Shown: positions 32,311-39,628 of the stretch, one piece after another
Position numbering within the stretch: position 1 is the stretch's first letter
Layout: every line of letters begins with the position of its first letter
Source of the DNA: Candidatus Parakkermansia intestinigallinarum
GTDB lineage: Bacteria > Verrucomicrobiota > Verrucomicrobiia > Verrucomicrobiales > Akkermansiaceae
Length of the DNA: 42,254 bases
Reading direction: 5' to 3'
Assembly: GCA_019114365.1 (NCBI GenBank)
Contig: DXFQ01000014.1
Location: forward strand, 1-42,254
Notes under the pieces: model-generated
The model's database searches: none
What the model saw: the letters and a program-made list of their open reading frames with translations, nothing else
What the model was told of the DNA's origin: nothing
Translations under genes and position numbers: made by a program

Positions 32311-33432
32311 TTACTCGGCTTGCAGGGGCTTGGGCTGCGAGGCGTCGAGGCGCAGGAAGATTTGCTCGTGGCGGGGAGCCGCCTGTTGTCCGGCCTCGGG
32401 CAGGCGGATGAGGTAGAGCCCGAGGTCGAGAACCTCCGCGCCGCGGCAGACCTCTTGGTTGAGCAGGTGCACCACAAGCCGCAGGCGCCCACCCTCATCA
32501 GCCGCCTCCAAATCCGTCGACAGCTCGCGGATGCGGCCTCCCTCGGACTGCCAGTGCAGCGTGCAGACGGCGCGGCTTTCGTTAAATCTCAGCTGTGAGG
32601 AGCCGTCGTGCGAGGGCAGGGAAGCGTCAATGCCCTCAAGCTGCTCGCGGTAGAGCGCAAAGTCTGCCGCCAGACTTTGCGCGCCCATCGCGGTGCGGCG
32701 CAGGCCGGAAGAGGCGCTTGGCGCTGCCGGAGGGGCAGGAGCCGCTGCCGGAGGGGCGGGAGCTGCTTGTTCGGCCGGAGCCTCCGAGGCGGTCGGTTCT
32801 GACGGATGAACCCGCTCACTCGCCAACTTGGCGGCTCCTGCTCTCGTCCGTCGGGATCTGCTGGCGGCGTTGTCTGCGCCGAGTGCGGGCTCTTGGAGAG
32901 CCGTCGATTCCGGAGACGGCTGTGCCGAGTCGCTGCGCTGCGCGTTCGGGACGGCGGCTTGCGTGTTGTTCGTGTCAGCATCCGAGCCTGTGCCGCGGGA
33001 GCTGTCGGCTGTTGCCGAGCCGTCGACGGGGGCGCCGGAAGCTCCCTTGTCGATGAAGCCCGTCTCACTCTCGGTGCGTCCGGCGGCGGTGCCGACAAAC
33101 GGAACGGGGCAGGGCGCGACGGTATCGGTCGCCTCGGTCGCCTCGGTTGCATCGGCCGTCTTGGTCGTCTTGGCCGCCTTGGTCGTCTTGGCGGTCTTGG
33201 CCGTCTGCGCGGTGGCGATGCTTTGCTCCGGCAGCTCCGCCGACGGATGAGGCGTTGTGGCCGTGAGAGCCGCGGCGGTCGGCGCGGGGCTTGCCTGAGG
33301 AGCGTTCTCCTTTGCCCGGGCGAGCGGCGATGTTTCAGGCGCTTGCAACAGCATGTAGGCTTGGAGTCCGGCCAACACAAGAGCCAGCGCCAGTAGCGCC
33401 CATGACAGTCGAGTGATAAGGTGGCGTGACAT
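32311..33432 (-). CDS. Membrane-anchored low-complexity protein of a sigma-factor operon
   Basis: A 373-residue protein. One transmembrane anchor lies at about residues 9-28. Residues 35-245 are low complexity: an Ala/Thr/Lys run (KTAKTTKAAKTTKTADATEA, ~79-98) and Pro/Ala stretches near 223-240. Residues 246-360 look folded, with a strand-rich block (RAVCTLHWQSEGGRIREL; LRLVVHLLNQEVC) and two cysteines (290 and 329) that could pair in the periplasm. Start 33432 puts the anchor at the N-terminus; the frame is open further upstream but overlaps the previous gene. It follows the likely regulator gene by 29 nt. The architecture recalls TonB-like or sensor proteins with flexible spacers, but no known domain is seen. 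Confidence 0.75.
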   Translation of the reverse strand: MSRHLITRLSWALLALALVLAGLQAYMLLQAPETSPLARAKENAPQASPAPTAAALTATTPHPSAELPEQSIATAQTAKTAKTTKAAKTTKTADATEATEATDTVAPCPVPFVGTAAGRTESETGFIDKGASGAPVDGSATADSSRGTGSDADTNNTQAAVPNAQRSDSAQPSPESTALQEPALGADNAASRSRRTRAGAAKLASERVHPSEPTASEAPAEQAAPAPPAAAPAPPAAPSASSGLRRTAMGAQSLAADFALYREQLEGIDASLPSHDGSSQLRFNESRAVCTLHWQSEGGRIRELSTDLEAADEGGRLRLVVHLLNQEVCRGAEVLDLGLYLIRLPEAGQQAAPRHEQIFLRLDASQPKPLQAE

Positions 33433-33461
33433 AAAAAGCGGAGGGAAAGGTGAGGAAAAAC

Positions 33462-34274
33462 TCAGAGCGGAAGAATGTCGAGGTGCAGTTTCGGCTGCGG
33501 CGCAGCACCCGTCCTTGCCCGCATGGTCATGGTTCTCGGCGCGGCGGGGAGCGCAGTACGGGGGGAGGGCGAAGCGCTGTCGGCCGGCTCTGCCTGCATG
33601 GCCAAGGCCTGCGGCGCGGCGGAACGTGCAGCGCGGGGGGAGGGCGAAACGACGTCGGTCACTTCTGCCTGCATGGCCGGGGCCTGCGGCGCGGCGGGAA
33701 GTGCAGCGCGGGAGAAGGTCGAAACGACGTCGGTCACTTCTGCCTGCATGGCCGGGGCCTGCGGCGCGGCGGAACGTGCAGCGCGGGAGAAGGGCGAAAC
33801 GCCGTCGGTCACTTCTGCCTGCATGGCTAGAGCTTGCGGCGCGGCGGAGTGCGAGGCGGCGAAAGGCTGAATCATTTGGCCCTGCTGCATCCCGGCGTCC
33901 GTATCCGCATCGCAGAGCAGAGCAGCGGGCGCTGCATGGATCGCCGGCTGAGCCGTCGCGGTGAGGTGTGCGAGTCGGTCGACCTGCTCGGGGGCGGATT
34001 CTTGCGTCAGCTCGGCAACCAGCGAGTTGGTGCTGCGGAATCCGAAGGCGAGACTGACCACCAGAATGATGACGGCAGCGGCACAGCGCCTCAGCGCACG
34101 CAGACTGTCGCTGAGCCACATGCGCTCCTCCTCGCGACGCATGCTCTGTGTCAGGCGGTCGAAGAGTCCGTCGAGCCGTCGTGCGTCGGGCGGTGTCGCC
34201 GGACGCACGGCAGCTTGAAGCGCGCGGGCAAAGGCGCGCTCGTCAGCGTTGAGCCTGTTGAAGTTCTCATTCAT
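33462..34274 (-). CDS. Probable membrane anti-sigma regulator with 25-residue repeats
   Basis: A 270-residue protein whose start at 34274 overlaps the ECF sigma gene by 8 nt, the usual place for an anti-sigma factor. The N-terminus (1-60) is soluble and helical, with an acidic/basic helix DRLTQSMRREEERMW. One hydrophobic segment lies at about 64-79. The periplasmic part is low complexity: four 25-residue repeats (SAAPQALAMQAEVTDGVSPF..., residues 143-242) plus a degenerate fifth. No zinc-binding anti-sigma motif (HxxxCxxC) is visible, so assignment rests on gene order and topology. Confidence 0.65.
   Translation of the reverse strand: MNENFNRLNADERAFARALQAAVRPATPPDARRLDGLFDRLTQSMRREEERMWLSDSLRALRRCAAAVIILVVSLAFGFRSTNSLVAELTQESAPEQVDRLAHLTATAQPAIHAAPAALLCDADTDAGMQQGQMIQPFAASHSAAPQALAMQAEVTDGVSPFSRAARSAAPQAPAMQAEVTDVVSTFSRAALPAAPQAPAMQAEVTDVVSPSPRAARSAAPQALAMQAEPADSASPSPRTALPAAPRTMTMRARTGAAPQPKLHLDILPL
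33549..33848 (-). repeat. Four 75-bp in-frame repeats in the regulator gene
   Basis: Four 75-bp units encode the 25-residue repeats and a partial fifth follows. Two neighbouring units are close to identical over long stretches, so copy number probably changes by slippage or recombination. Confidence 0.85.
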
Positions 34275-34818
34275 GGTCGGAATCGAAAAGTTCTTTGAGT
34301 CGCCGGATGGCGCAGGCGAAGCGGGCATAGACCGTCTTGCGTGACACGCCGAGAGCTTCGCCGATTTCGGCGAAAGACATCCCGCCCCAGATGCGCATGG
34401 TGATGACGTTTTCTTGTGACGGCGGCAGCAGCTCCGGGAGCTTCGCGCGCAGACCGACGGCATCGAGAGACTCAGGGGCGAAACTCTCGCCGACCGGTTC
34501 GGGCGTTTCATCCGTCACCGGCGCCTGAATCGGTCGCCGCCGTCTCTGAGCATCGTACCAGTCGTAGGCCTTGTTGCGAAGAGCCGTGCAGCAGTAGGCC
34601 TGCAGCTCGTCGCCTCCCGGCATCGGCACGCCTCGCGAGGCCGAGCGGAAGAGCGCAAGCAGGGTCGACTGCAGCAGATCCTCCGGGCTCTCGGGGTAAT
34701 AGCTCGCCGCCACGCGTTGCAGAAGCGCCAGCCTCGGGCGCAACCACTCGCCCCACTCCCGGGAGGTCGTGGGCGCAGGCTGCCGTGACGCAGGGCTGTT
34801 CTGCAACGGGGGCGTCAT
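34267..34818 (-). CDS. ECF-type RNA polymerase sigma factor
   Basis: A 183-residue sigma-70 factor of the ECF kind. Region 2 is at about 30-96 (YYPESPEDLLQSTLLALFRSA; LQAYCCTALRNKAYDWYDAQRRRRP) and region 4 at about 127-178 with a helix-turn-helix (MSFAEIGEALGVSRKTVYARFACAIRRLKEL). Regions 1.1 and 3 are absent, as expected. It is translationally coupled to the membrane regulator gene, and the membrane-anchored low-complexity protein follows, so the trio looks like an envelope-sensing unit. No consensus promoter of the housekeeping type is visible before it. Confidence 0.9.
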   Translation of the reverse strand: MTPPLQNSPASRQPAPTTSREWGEWLRPRLALLQRVAASYYPESPEDLLQSTLLALFRSASRGVPMPGGDELQAYCCTALRNKAYDWYDAQRRRRPIQAPVTDETPEPVGESFAPESLDAVGLRAKLPELLPPSQENVITMRIWGGMSFAEIGEALGVSRKTVYARFACAIRRLKELFDSDHE

Positions 34819-34875
34819 CTGTCCATTGAAACGGCTCCGAAGTTCATTTGTCTGATCGGAACCCTAAAATAATCG

Positions 34876-34911
34876 AAAAAAACCGCACCTTCGTGTGTTG
34901 CGAAGGTGCGG
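34876..34911 (-). terminator. Rho-independent terminator after galE
   Basis: On the minus strand an 11-bp perfect stem (34883-34893 with 34901-34911), 7-nt loop, then seven T (34876-34882). It ends the transaldolase-galE operon 62 nt after the galE stop. Confidence 0.92.
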
Positions 34912-34972
34912 ATGCAGGGAGGAGTCATGCGGGCAGGGGAGGCTCAGCGCCCTGCCTGCCCGCGGCACAACA

Positions 34973-35962
34973 TCAGTAGTGGCCGCCGCGAGGACCGTTG
35001 AACCACTTCCACGCGGTCTCCACAATCTTGTGGGCGTCCTGATACTTCGGCACCCAGCCGAGAACCTCGGCCGCCTTGCGGGCATCGGCAATCAGACGGG
35101 GCGGGTCGCCTTCGCGGCGCTCGCCGTAGGTCACCGGAGCCTTCTTGCCCGTCACCTTTTCGGCGGCATCGATGATCTCCTTGACGGAGAGCCCCTTGCC
35201 CGTACCGAGGTTGAACCAGTTGGTCTCGCCGCCCTTCATCAGGTAGTCGAGAGCGCGCAGGTGGGCGTCGGCCAGATCGTCCACGTGGATGTAGTCTCGG
35301 ATGCAGGTGCCGTCGGGCGTGTCGTAGTCCGTACCGAACACCGTGATGCCCGGGCGCTCGCCCTTGATGGCTTGAAGAATCACCGGGATGAGGTGCGACT
35401 CGGGGTCGTGATCTTCGCCGATGAGGCCGTCTTCGGAAGAGCCCGAGGCGTTGAAGTAGCGCAGGAAGACGCTCTTGAGGCCGTAGGCGCGGTCGCAGTC
35501 CTTGCAGACCTTCTCCAGCATGAACTTGGAACCGCCGTAGGGGTTGATCGGATCCTGCTTCTCCGTCTCGGGAATCGGCACCTGAGTCGGCTCACCGTAG
35601 GTGGCGCAGGTGGACGAGAAGACGAAGCGCTTGGTGCCGGCGAGCATCATGGCACGCAGCAGCACGAGGGGCTTGGCAATGTTGTTCTCGTAATACTTCA
35701 GGGGATCCTGAACGGACTCGCCGACTTGGATGAAGGCGGCAAAGTGCACCACCGCATCGAACTTGCCGTTGATGAGGAGGGGGTAGACAATGGCGGGATC
35801 GCCCAGATCGCCCTTCACGAGCTTCACCTCCGGGTCCACGATGGCGGCAGGATGGCCGTAGACCATGCTGTCGAGAACCGTCACATCGGCGCCGCTCTTC
35901 ACGAGCTGGCGCACCGTGTGAGAACCAATATAGCCGGCTCCGCCGGTAACGAGTACTTTCAT
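34973..35962 (-). CDS. galE: UDP-glucose 4-epimerase
   Basis: A 329-residue NAD-dependent short-chain dehydrogenase-type enzyme that interconverts UDP-glucose and UDP-galactose. The nucleotide-binding loop VTGGAGYIGSHT (5-16), the SSTCATYG strand with the catalytic Ser/Thr, and the YGGSKFMLEKV motif (catalytic Tyr and Lys) are all present, with the GalE-typical GTDYDTPDGTCIRDYIHVDDLADAH further on. Length is normal. It lies 60 bp after the transaldolase gene in the same operon. The substrate UDP-glucose is supplied by the enzyme encoded at 1775-3109. Confidence 0.95.
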   Translation of the reverse strand: MKVLVTGGAGYIGSHTVRQLVKSGADVTVLDSMVYGHPAAIVDPEVKLVKGDLGDPAIVYPLLINGKFDAVVHFAAFIQVGESVQDPLKYYENNIAKPLVLLRAMMLAGTKRFVFSSTCATYGEPTQVPIPETEKQDPINPYGGSKFMLEKVCKDCDRAYGLKSVFLRYFNASGSSEDGLIGEDHDPESHLIPVILQAIKGERPGITVFGTDYDTPDGTCIRDYIHVDDLADAHLRALDYLMKGGETNWFNLGTGKGLSVKEIIDAAEKVTGKKAPVTYGERREGDPPRLIADARKAAEVLGWVPKYQDAHKIVETAWKWFNGPRGGHY

Positions 35963-36022
35963 GATTCTGATTTGAATGAGTGTGAGAGATGGGAAAAAGA
36001 TCGACCTGCCCCGTGCCGCAGG

Positions 36023-36979
36023 TCAGAGCATCGAGGTGAGCAGGGCTTCCAGCTTGCGGATATCGGCGGAGAAGCGGCGAATGCCTTCGGCCGTTTTTTC
36101 CGTCGCCATGGCGTCTTCGTTGAAGAGGAAGCGGAAGCTCTTTTCATCGGCCGGAAGGCGCTCGATGTCCGAAGCTTTGGCGGCTTCCGGCGAGAGAGCG
36201 GGAGCCACCGGCTCATCGCTTGCCGCCAGCTCGGCCAGCAGATTCGGGGAAATCGTCAGCAGATCGCAGCCCGCCAGCGCCAGCACCTCGCCCTTGTTGC
36301 GGAACGAGGCACCCATGATCTGCACCGGGTAACCGAACTTCTTGTAATAGTTGTAGATGGTGCGAACGGACTGCACGCCGGGGTCGGTCTCCGCCGTGTA
36401 CTCCAAGCCCGTCGAGGCTCGGTACCAGTCCAGAATGCGACCGACGAAGGGGGAAATCAGCCGGACGCCGGCCTCGGCACAGGCGACGGCCTGAATGGTG
36501 CTGAAGAGCAGCGTCAGGTTGCAGTGAATGCCCTCTTGCTCGAGCACGCGCGCCGCCTGGATGCCCTCCCATGTCGAGGCGATCTTGATGAGCACGCGCT
36601 CGCGCCCGATGCCGGCCTCTTCGTAAAGAGCCATGAGCTCGCGCGCCTTCTTCACCGTCCCGTCCGTATCGAACGAGAGCCGCGCGTCGACTTCGCTGGA
36701 GACGCGACCCGGCACGCGCTTGAGAATCTCGAGCCCGAAAGCGACAATCACCTTGTTCATCATCGCGTCGGTCAGCTCCGCTCCGCGCAGCTTCGAGCTG
36801 CGGAACGGTGCCAGAGCGGCCTCCAAAATCGGGCGGTATTCGGGCTTCGCCGCTGCGGCGAGAATCAGCGAGGGATTCGTTGTGGCGTCCTGCGGGGTAA
36901 ACTCCTCCATCTGGCGGAAATCGCCGGTATCGGCCACCACGGTTGTGTACTGCTTGAGTTGATCGAGCTGGGTCGGCAT
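36023..36979 (-). CDS. tal: Transaldolase
   Basis: A 318-residue class I transaldolase of the TalB type, moving a dihydroxyacetone unit between sugar phosphates in the pentose phosphate pathway. The N-terminus [21 protein letters not shown] and [10 protein letters not shown] (~35-44) match TalB; the Schiff-base lysine lies in [16 protein letters not shown] (about residue 132). The start at 36979 aligns with the family; the frame is open to 37060 but those codons overlap the promoter. It heads the operon with galE. Confidence 0.95.
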   Translation of the reverse strand: MPTQLDQLKQYTTVVADTGDFRQMEEFTPQDATTNPSLILAAAAKPEYRPILEAALAPFRSSKLRGAELTDAMMNKVIVAFGLEILKRVPGRVSSEVDARLSFDTDGTVKKARELMALYEEAGIGRERVLIKIASTWEGIQAARVLEQEGIHCNLTLLFSTIQAVACAEAGVRLISPFVGRILDWYRASTGLEYTAETDPGVQSVRTIYNYYKKFGYPVQIMGASFRNKGEVLALAGCDLLTISPNLLAELAASDEPVAPALSPEAAKASDIERLPADEKSFRFLFNEDAMATEKTAEGIRRFSADIRKLEALLTSML

Positions 36980-37007
36980 ATCGTGAAGAAACGGCTTCGG
37001 TGAGACC

Positions 37008-37036
37008 ATCCTAGCAGCCGAAGTCCGAAAGTGCAA
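37008..37036 (-). promoter_or_regulatory. Promoter of the tal-galE operon
   Basis: On the minus strand TTGCAC (37031-37036), 17-nt spacer, TAGGAT (37008-37013), 28 nt before the ATG at 36979. Confidence 0.5.
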
Positions 37037-37096
37037 GAAAGGAATGCCCGCCTCCGTCAAAAAATCGGAAAAAACAAGCGACGTGAGAAATCTTGC

Positions 37097-37125
37097 TTGA
37101 CATTGGCTCGGCTGCGAACTACAAT
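37097..37125 (+). promoter_or_regulatory. Promoter of rpmE2
   Basis: TTGACA (37097-37102), 17-nt spacer, TACAAT (37120-37125): the best consensus promoter in the window, as expected for a ribosomal protein. The leader to ATG 37165 is about 32 nt. Confidence 0.75.
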
Positions 37126-37164
37126 TCCCTCCGCGCTGCGACGGTAACGCAGCCAGATACGATT

Positions 37165-37434
37165 ATGAAGGCAGACCTGCATCCCAAGTACAATCCTGTT
37201 GTGTTCGTGGACATCACCACGGGCCGCCGCTTCATCACGCGTTCCACCGTCACCTCCGCCAAGACTGAGGTCATTGACGGCGTTGAGCACTTCGTCGTCT
37301 CCTGCGGTATCACCTCCGATTCGCACCCCTTCTTCACGGGTAAGAATCAGTTTGTCGACACCGAGGGCCGCATCGACAAGTTCCAGAAGCGCTTCGGTTC
37401 CGTGCGTCGCGCCAAGAAGCCGTCCCTTTCCTAA
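37165..37434 (+). CDS. rpmE2: 50S ribosomal protein L31, type B
   Basis: An 89-residue L31 of the type B (YkgM-like) class. The MKADLHPKYNPVVFVDITTG start and the central CGITSDSHPFFTGKNQFVDTEGRIDKFQKRFG block are diagnostic. It lacks the CxxC zinc pair of type A L31, as type B proteins do; only one Cys remains. Such zinc-independent forms often replace the zinc form when zinc is scarce, but here it may simply be the only L31. An upstream in-frame ATG at 37093 is rejected because it lies in the promoter. Confidence 0.95.
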   Translation: MKADLHPKYNPVVFVDITTGRRFITRSTVTSAKTEVIDGVEHFVVSCGITSDSHPFFTGKNQFVDTEGRIDKFQKRFGSVRRAKKPSLS

Positions 37435-37477
37435 TCTCCCTGCGGCGGGTTTGCCCGCTGCATGTAATAACTCCTGT

Positions 37478-37513
37478 GAAAGAGCCCGTCCCCGTTCGGG
37501 GGCGGGCTCTTTC
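37478..37513. terminator. Strong bidirectional terminator
   Basis: A 16-bp perfect stem (37478-37493 with 37498-37513, one G-T pair) closed by a GTTC loop, with A/T ends on both sides. It sits between rpmE2 and the convergent GH16 gene and can end both. Confidence 0.85.
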
Positions 37514-37583
37514 GCGCATCGGGCGGGGGATAGAGCGTGTCGGCGGCAGCGAGGATCGCGGGGCAGGGGCGAAGCGGAAGCGA

Positions 37584-38543
37584 TCAATGTCCGGCGCCGT
37601 CGGCGTCGCCGACGCCCAGCTCGTCTTCAATCTTCCGGTAGACCCTCACGTAGTCCACCTCGTAGAGCGCGGGAAAGGCGAGCTTATCGAGCGAGCCGCC
37701 GTTGGCTCCCAGAGCGAGGTTGATGATGATGCCGTGCGGCTGGCGAAACGGATGTTCAACCTTGTCAAAACGCTGATTGACCGCATCGGCCGTTGCCATC
37801 TCGTTGACCAACTCTCCGTCGATGAAGATGCGCAGGCGATTCTCATCCCAATCGAGCTTGAAGATGTGGAACTTGTCATCCCAGCGCGGATCCTTCGCGC
37901 GGCAGTCCTCCACCTTCACCGTTCGACTGCGCCAGACGGCCGTCCGGGGGCGACCTGCGCTCCACGCGAAATTGGCCAGAAATTTGCCCTTGTAATACTC
38001 CATGATGTCGATTTCACCGCAGGCCGGCCACGTCTCGCTGATGCCCGTCGTCCAGAAGGCGGGCCACAGGCCCTCGACGGCTTTGAAGCGTACGCGAGCC
38101 TCGAGAATGCCGTAGGTAACGCTGAATTTCCCCTTCGTGGTCAGCGAGGCCGAGGTATAGGCGACCCTCTTGCGATTCTTGCGCCAGTCTTTGCTGCCCG
38201 CTTCGTAGTCCGGGTTGGGGAAACTCTCTTTTTTGCCCGTGATGATGAGGCGGCCGCCGCTTTGACGGGCGTTGTCGAGCCGGTACCACTGCATCTCGCG
38301 ATTGCGGACAAAGCCCCGCTCCGGGCTCCACTTGGCGGGATCGGGCTCGCCTTCGCCGTTGAACTCATCGTGCCAGACGAGGCGGTAACCCTCGGGAGGC
38401 TGAGCTCGGCCGACCGTGTCGGCCTTGAAGGGGTCGAGCGCCGGAGCTTGGCGCGAGGTCTCCGCTCCGCCCGTCTCGCCTCCTGCGGCGAGCGGCAGGG
38501 CGAGGGCGGCCGAGATGAGATTCCGGATCCATTGCTGTGTCAC
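37584..38543 (-). CDS. Glycoside hydrolase family 16 beta-glucanase-like
   Basis: A 319-residue GH16 enzyme. The catalytic signature E-x-D-x-x-E is E177-I-D179-I-M-E182 in PACGEIDIMEYY, and the GH16 core features YRLVWHDEFNG, LWPAFWTTG and INLALGANGG surround it. The N-terminus (MTQQWIRNLISAALALPLAAGG) can serve as a signal peptide, so it is likely exported. GH16 includes laminarinases, lichenases and kappa-carrageenases; the exact glycan is not defined. The ATG overlaps the mutY stop by 4 nt. Confidence 0.92.
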   Translation of the reverse strand: MTQQWIRNLISAALALPLAAGGETGGAETSRQAPALDPFKADTVGRAQPPEGYRLVWHDEFNGEGEPDPAKWSPERGFVRNREMQWYRLDNARQSGGRLIITGKKESFPNPDYEAGSKDWRKNRKRVAYTSASLTTKGKFSVTYGILEARVRFKAVEGLWPAFWTTGISETWPACGEIDIMEYYKGKFLANFAWSAGRPRTAVWRSRTVKVEDCRAKDPRWDDKFHIFKLDWDENRLRIFIDGELVNEMATADAVNQRFDKVEHPFRQPHGIIINLALGANGGSLDKLAFPALYEVDYVRVYRKIEDELGVGDADGAGH

Positions 38544-39628
38544 GGTGATGTTGCGGGGAGATTGCGGGTGAGAGAGGGAAGAAGCCTTGCGAGCAGTTTG
38601 CGGTCGGGAGACGCCATGGGCGTGTCGGCAAGTGCCGCCAGAGGGATGAAGCCTTCGCCGGGCTTCGGGCGGCAGCTGCCTGAGGCGCGGTAGAGGTGCC
38701 GCGTGACTTTGTAGCGCGTGACGCTGTAGCTTTGCTCGGCGATTTTGTCGCAGTCCCTGAGTTCCTCAGGATCGCGGCGGGGCAGACGATACATGCCCTC
38801 GTGCCGCTTGCCTCGGCTCTGTTGCTCCATGAGCAGCCCGTCCGGGCCGAGCAGGAGAATATCGTGGTGCTCCGTGCGGGTCACGGGCGGTTTCGGCAAT
38901 TTCTGCGGCAGTTGAGCGGGGTTCGTGGCCCGGCACCACGAGCGCAGCGGGCAGAGCAGGCAGTCGGGTTCTCCGCTGCGGCAGAGCCGCTGCCCGAGCT
39001 CCATGATGCCCGAGTTGAAGGCCCGGGGCTTGTCGGGCGGGACGAGGCGAGCGGAGAGTTCGCCGTGCATGCGTCGGCATGCGGGGGTGTCGATGGGCTG
39101 CGAGTCGTTGAGCAAGCGGGCAAAAATGCGAGCCACGTTGGCGTCGACCAGCGGGGCCGGGCGGTTGTAGGCGAAGCTCAGCACGGCGGCTGCCGTGTAA
39201 TCGCCGATGCTCGGCAAGGCGCGAATCGCCGCTTCGTCTTGCGGAAACTGCCCCCCGTGCAGCTGCGCGATGGCTCGCGCGGCTGCCTGAAGCGAGCGCA
39301 CGCGGCGGTAGTAGCCCAAGCCCTCCCATGAGCGCAGCGCGGTTGATTCATCGGCGGCGGCGAGTGCCTCGGGGGTCGGGAAGCGGGCCATCCAGCTCTC
39401 GTAGCGCGCCAGAACTGTCGGAATGGTCGTTTGCTGGAGCATGACCTCACTGACGAGAATCGCCCAAGGATCCGTCGTGCGGCGCCAAGGATAGTCGCGC
39501 CCCTCCCTCTCAAACCAAGCGACGAGCGCGGCGGACAGGGGCTCGGCCGCCGCCGCCAGAGCCTCGGCGGCGGGTGTCAGAGCCGAGACGCGGGGGGACG
39601 AAGCCCTCTTCTTCGGAGCGGAGCTCAT
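38540..39628 (-). CDS. mutY: A/G-specific adenine DNA glycosylase MutY
   Basis: A 362-residue base-excision repair enzyme removing adenine opposite 8-oxoguanine. The core begins DYPWRRTTDPWAILVSEVMLQQTT, with catalytic Glu in SEVMLQQ; the helix-hairpin-helix is LPSIGDYTAAAVLSFAYNRP, the catalytic Asp lies in LVDANVARIF, and the iron-sulfur cysteines are spaced exactly C-x6-C-x2-C-x5-C (CRSGEPDCLLCPLRSWC). The C-terminal ~110 residues resemble the MutY NUDIX-like 8-oxoG-recognising domain but are short. Its start overlaps the sulP stop (ATGA). Confidence 0.93.
   Translation of the reverse strand: MSSAPKKRASSPRVSALTPAAEALAAAAEPLSAALVAWFEREGRDYPWRRTTDPWAILVSEVMLQQTTIPTVLARYESWMARFPTPEALAAADESTALRSWEGLGYYRRVRSLQAAARAIAQLHGGQFPQDEAAIRALPSIGDYTAAAVLSFAYNRPAPLVDANVARIFARLLNDSQPIDTPACRRMHGELSARLVPPDKPRAFNSGIMELGQRLCRSGEPDCLLCPLRSWCRATNPAQLPQKLPKPPVTRTEHHDILLLGPDGLLMEQQSRGKRHEGMYRLPRRDPEELRDCDKIAEQSYSVTRYKVTRHLYRASGSCRPKPGEGFIPLAALADTPMASPDRKLLARLLPSLTRNLPATSP

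Noticed and set aside
32239..32598. Small plus-strand frame following a TATAAT
   Set aside because: It is antisense to the folded C-terminal part of the minus-strand gene ending at 32311, and its -35 region is poor.
34895..37003. A plus-strand frame opposite galE and transaldolase
   Set aside because: It runs over a clear terminator and two well-recognised enzymes, and carries no motif.
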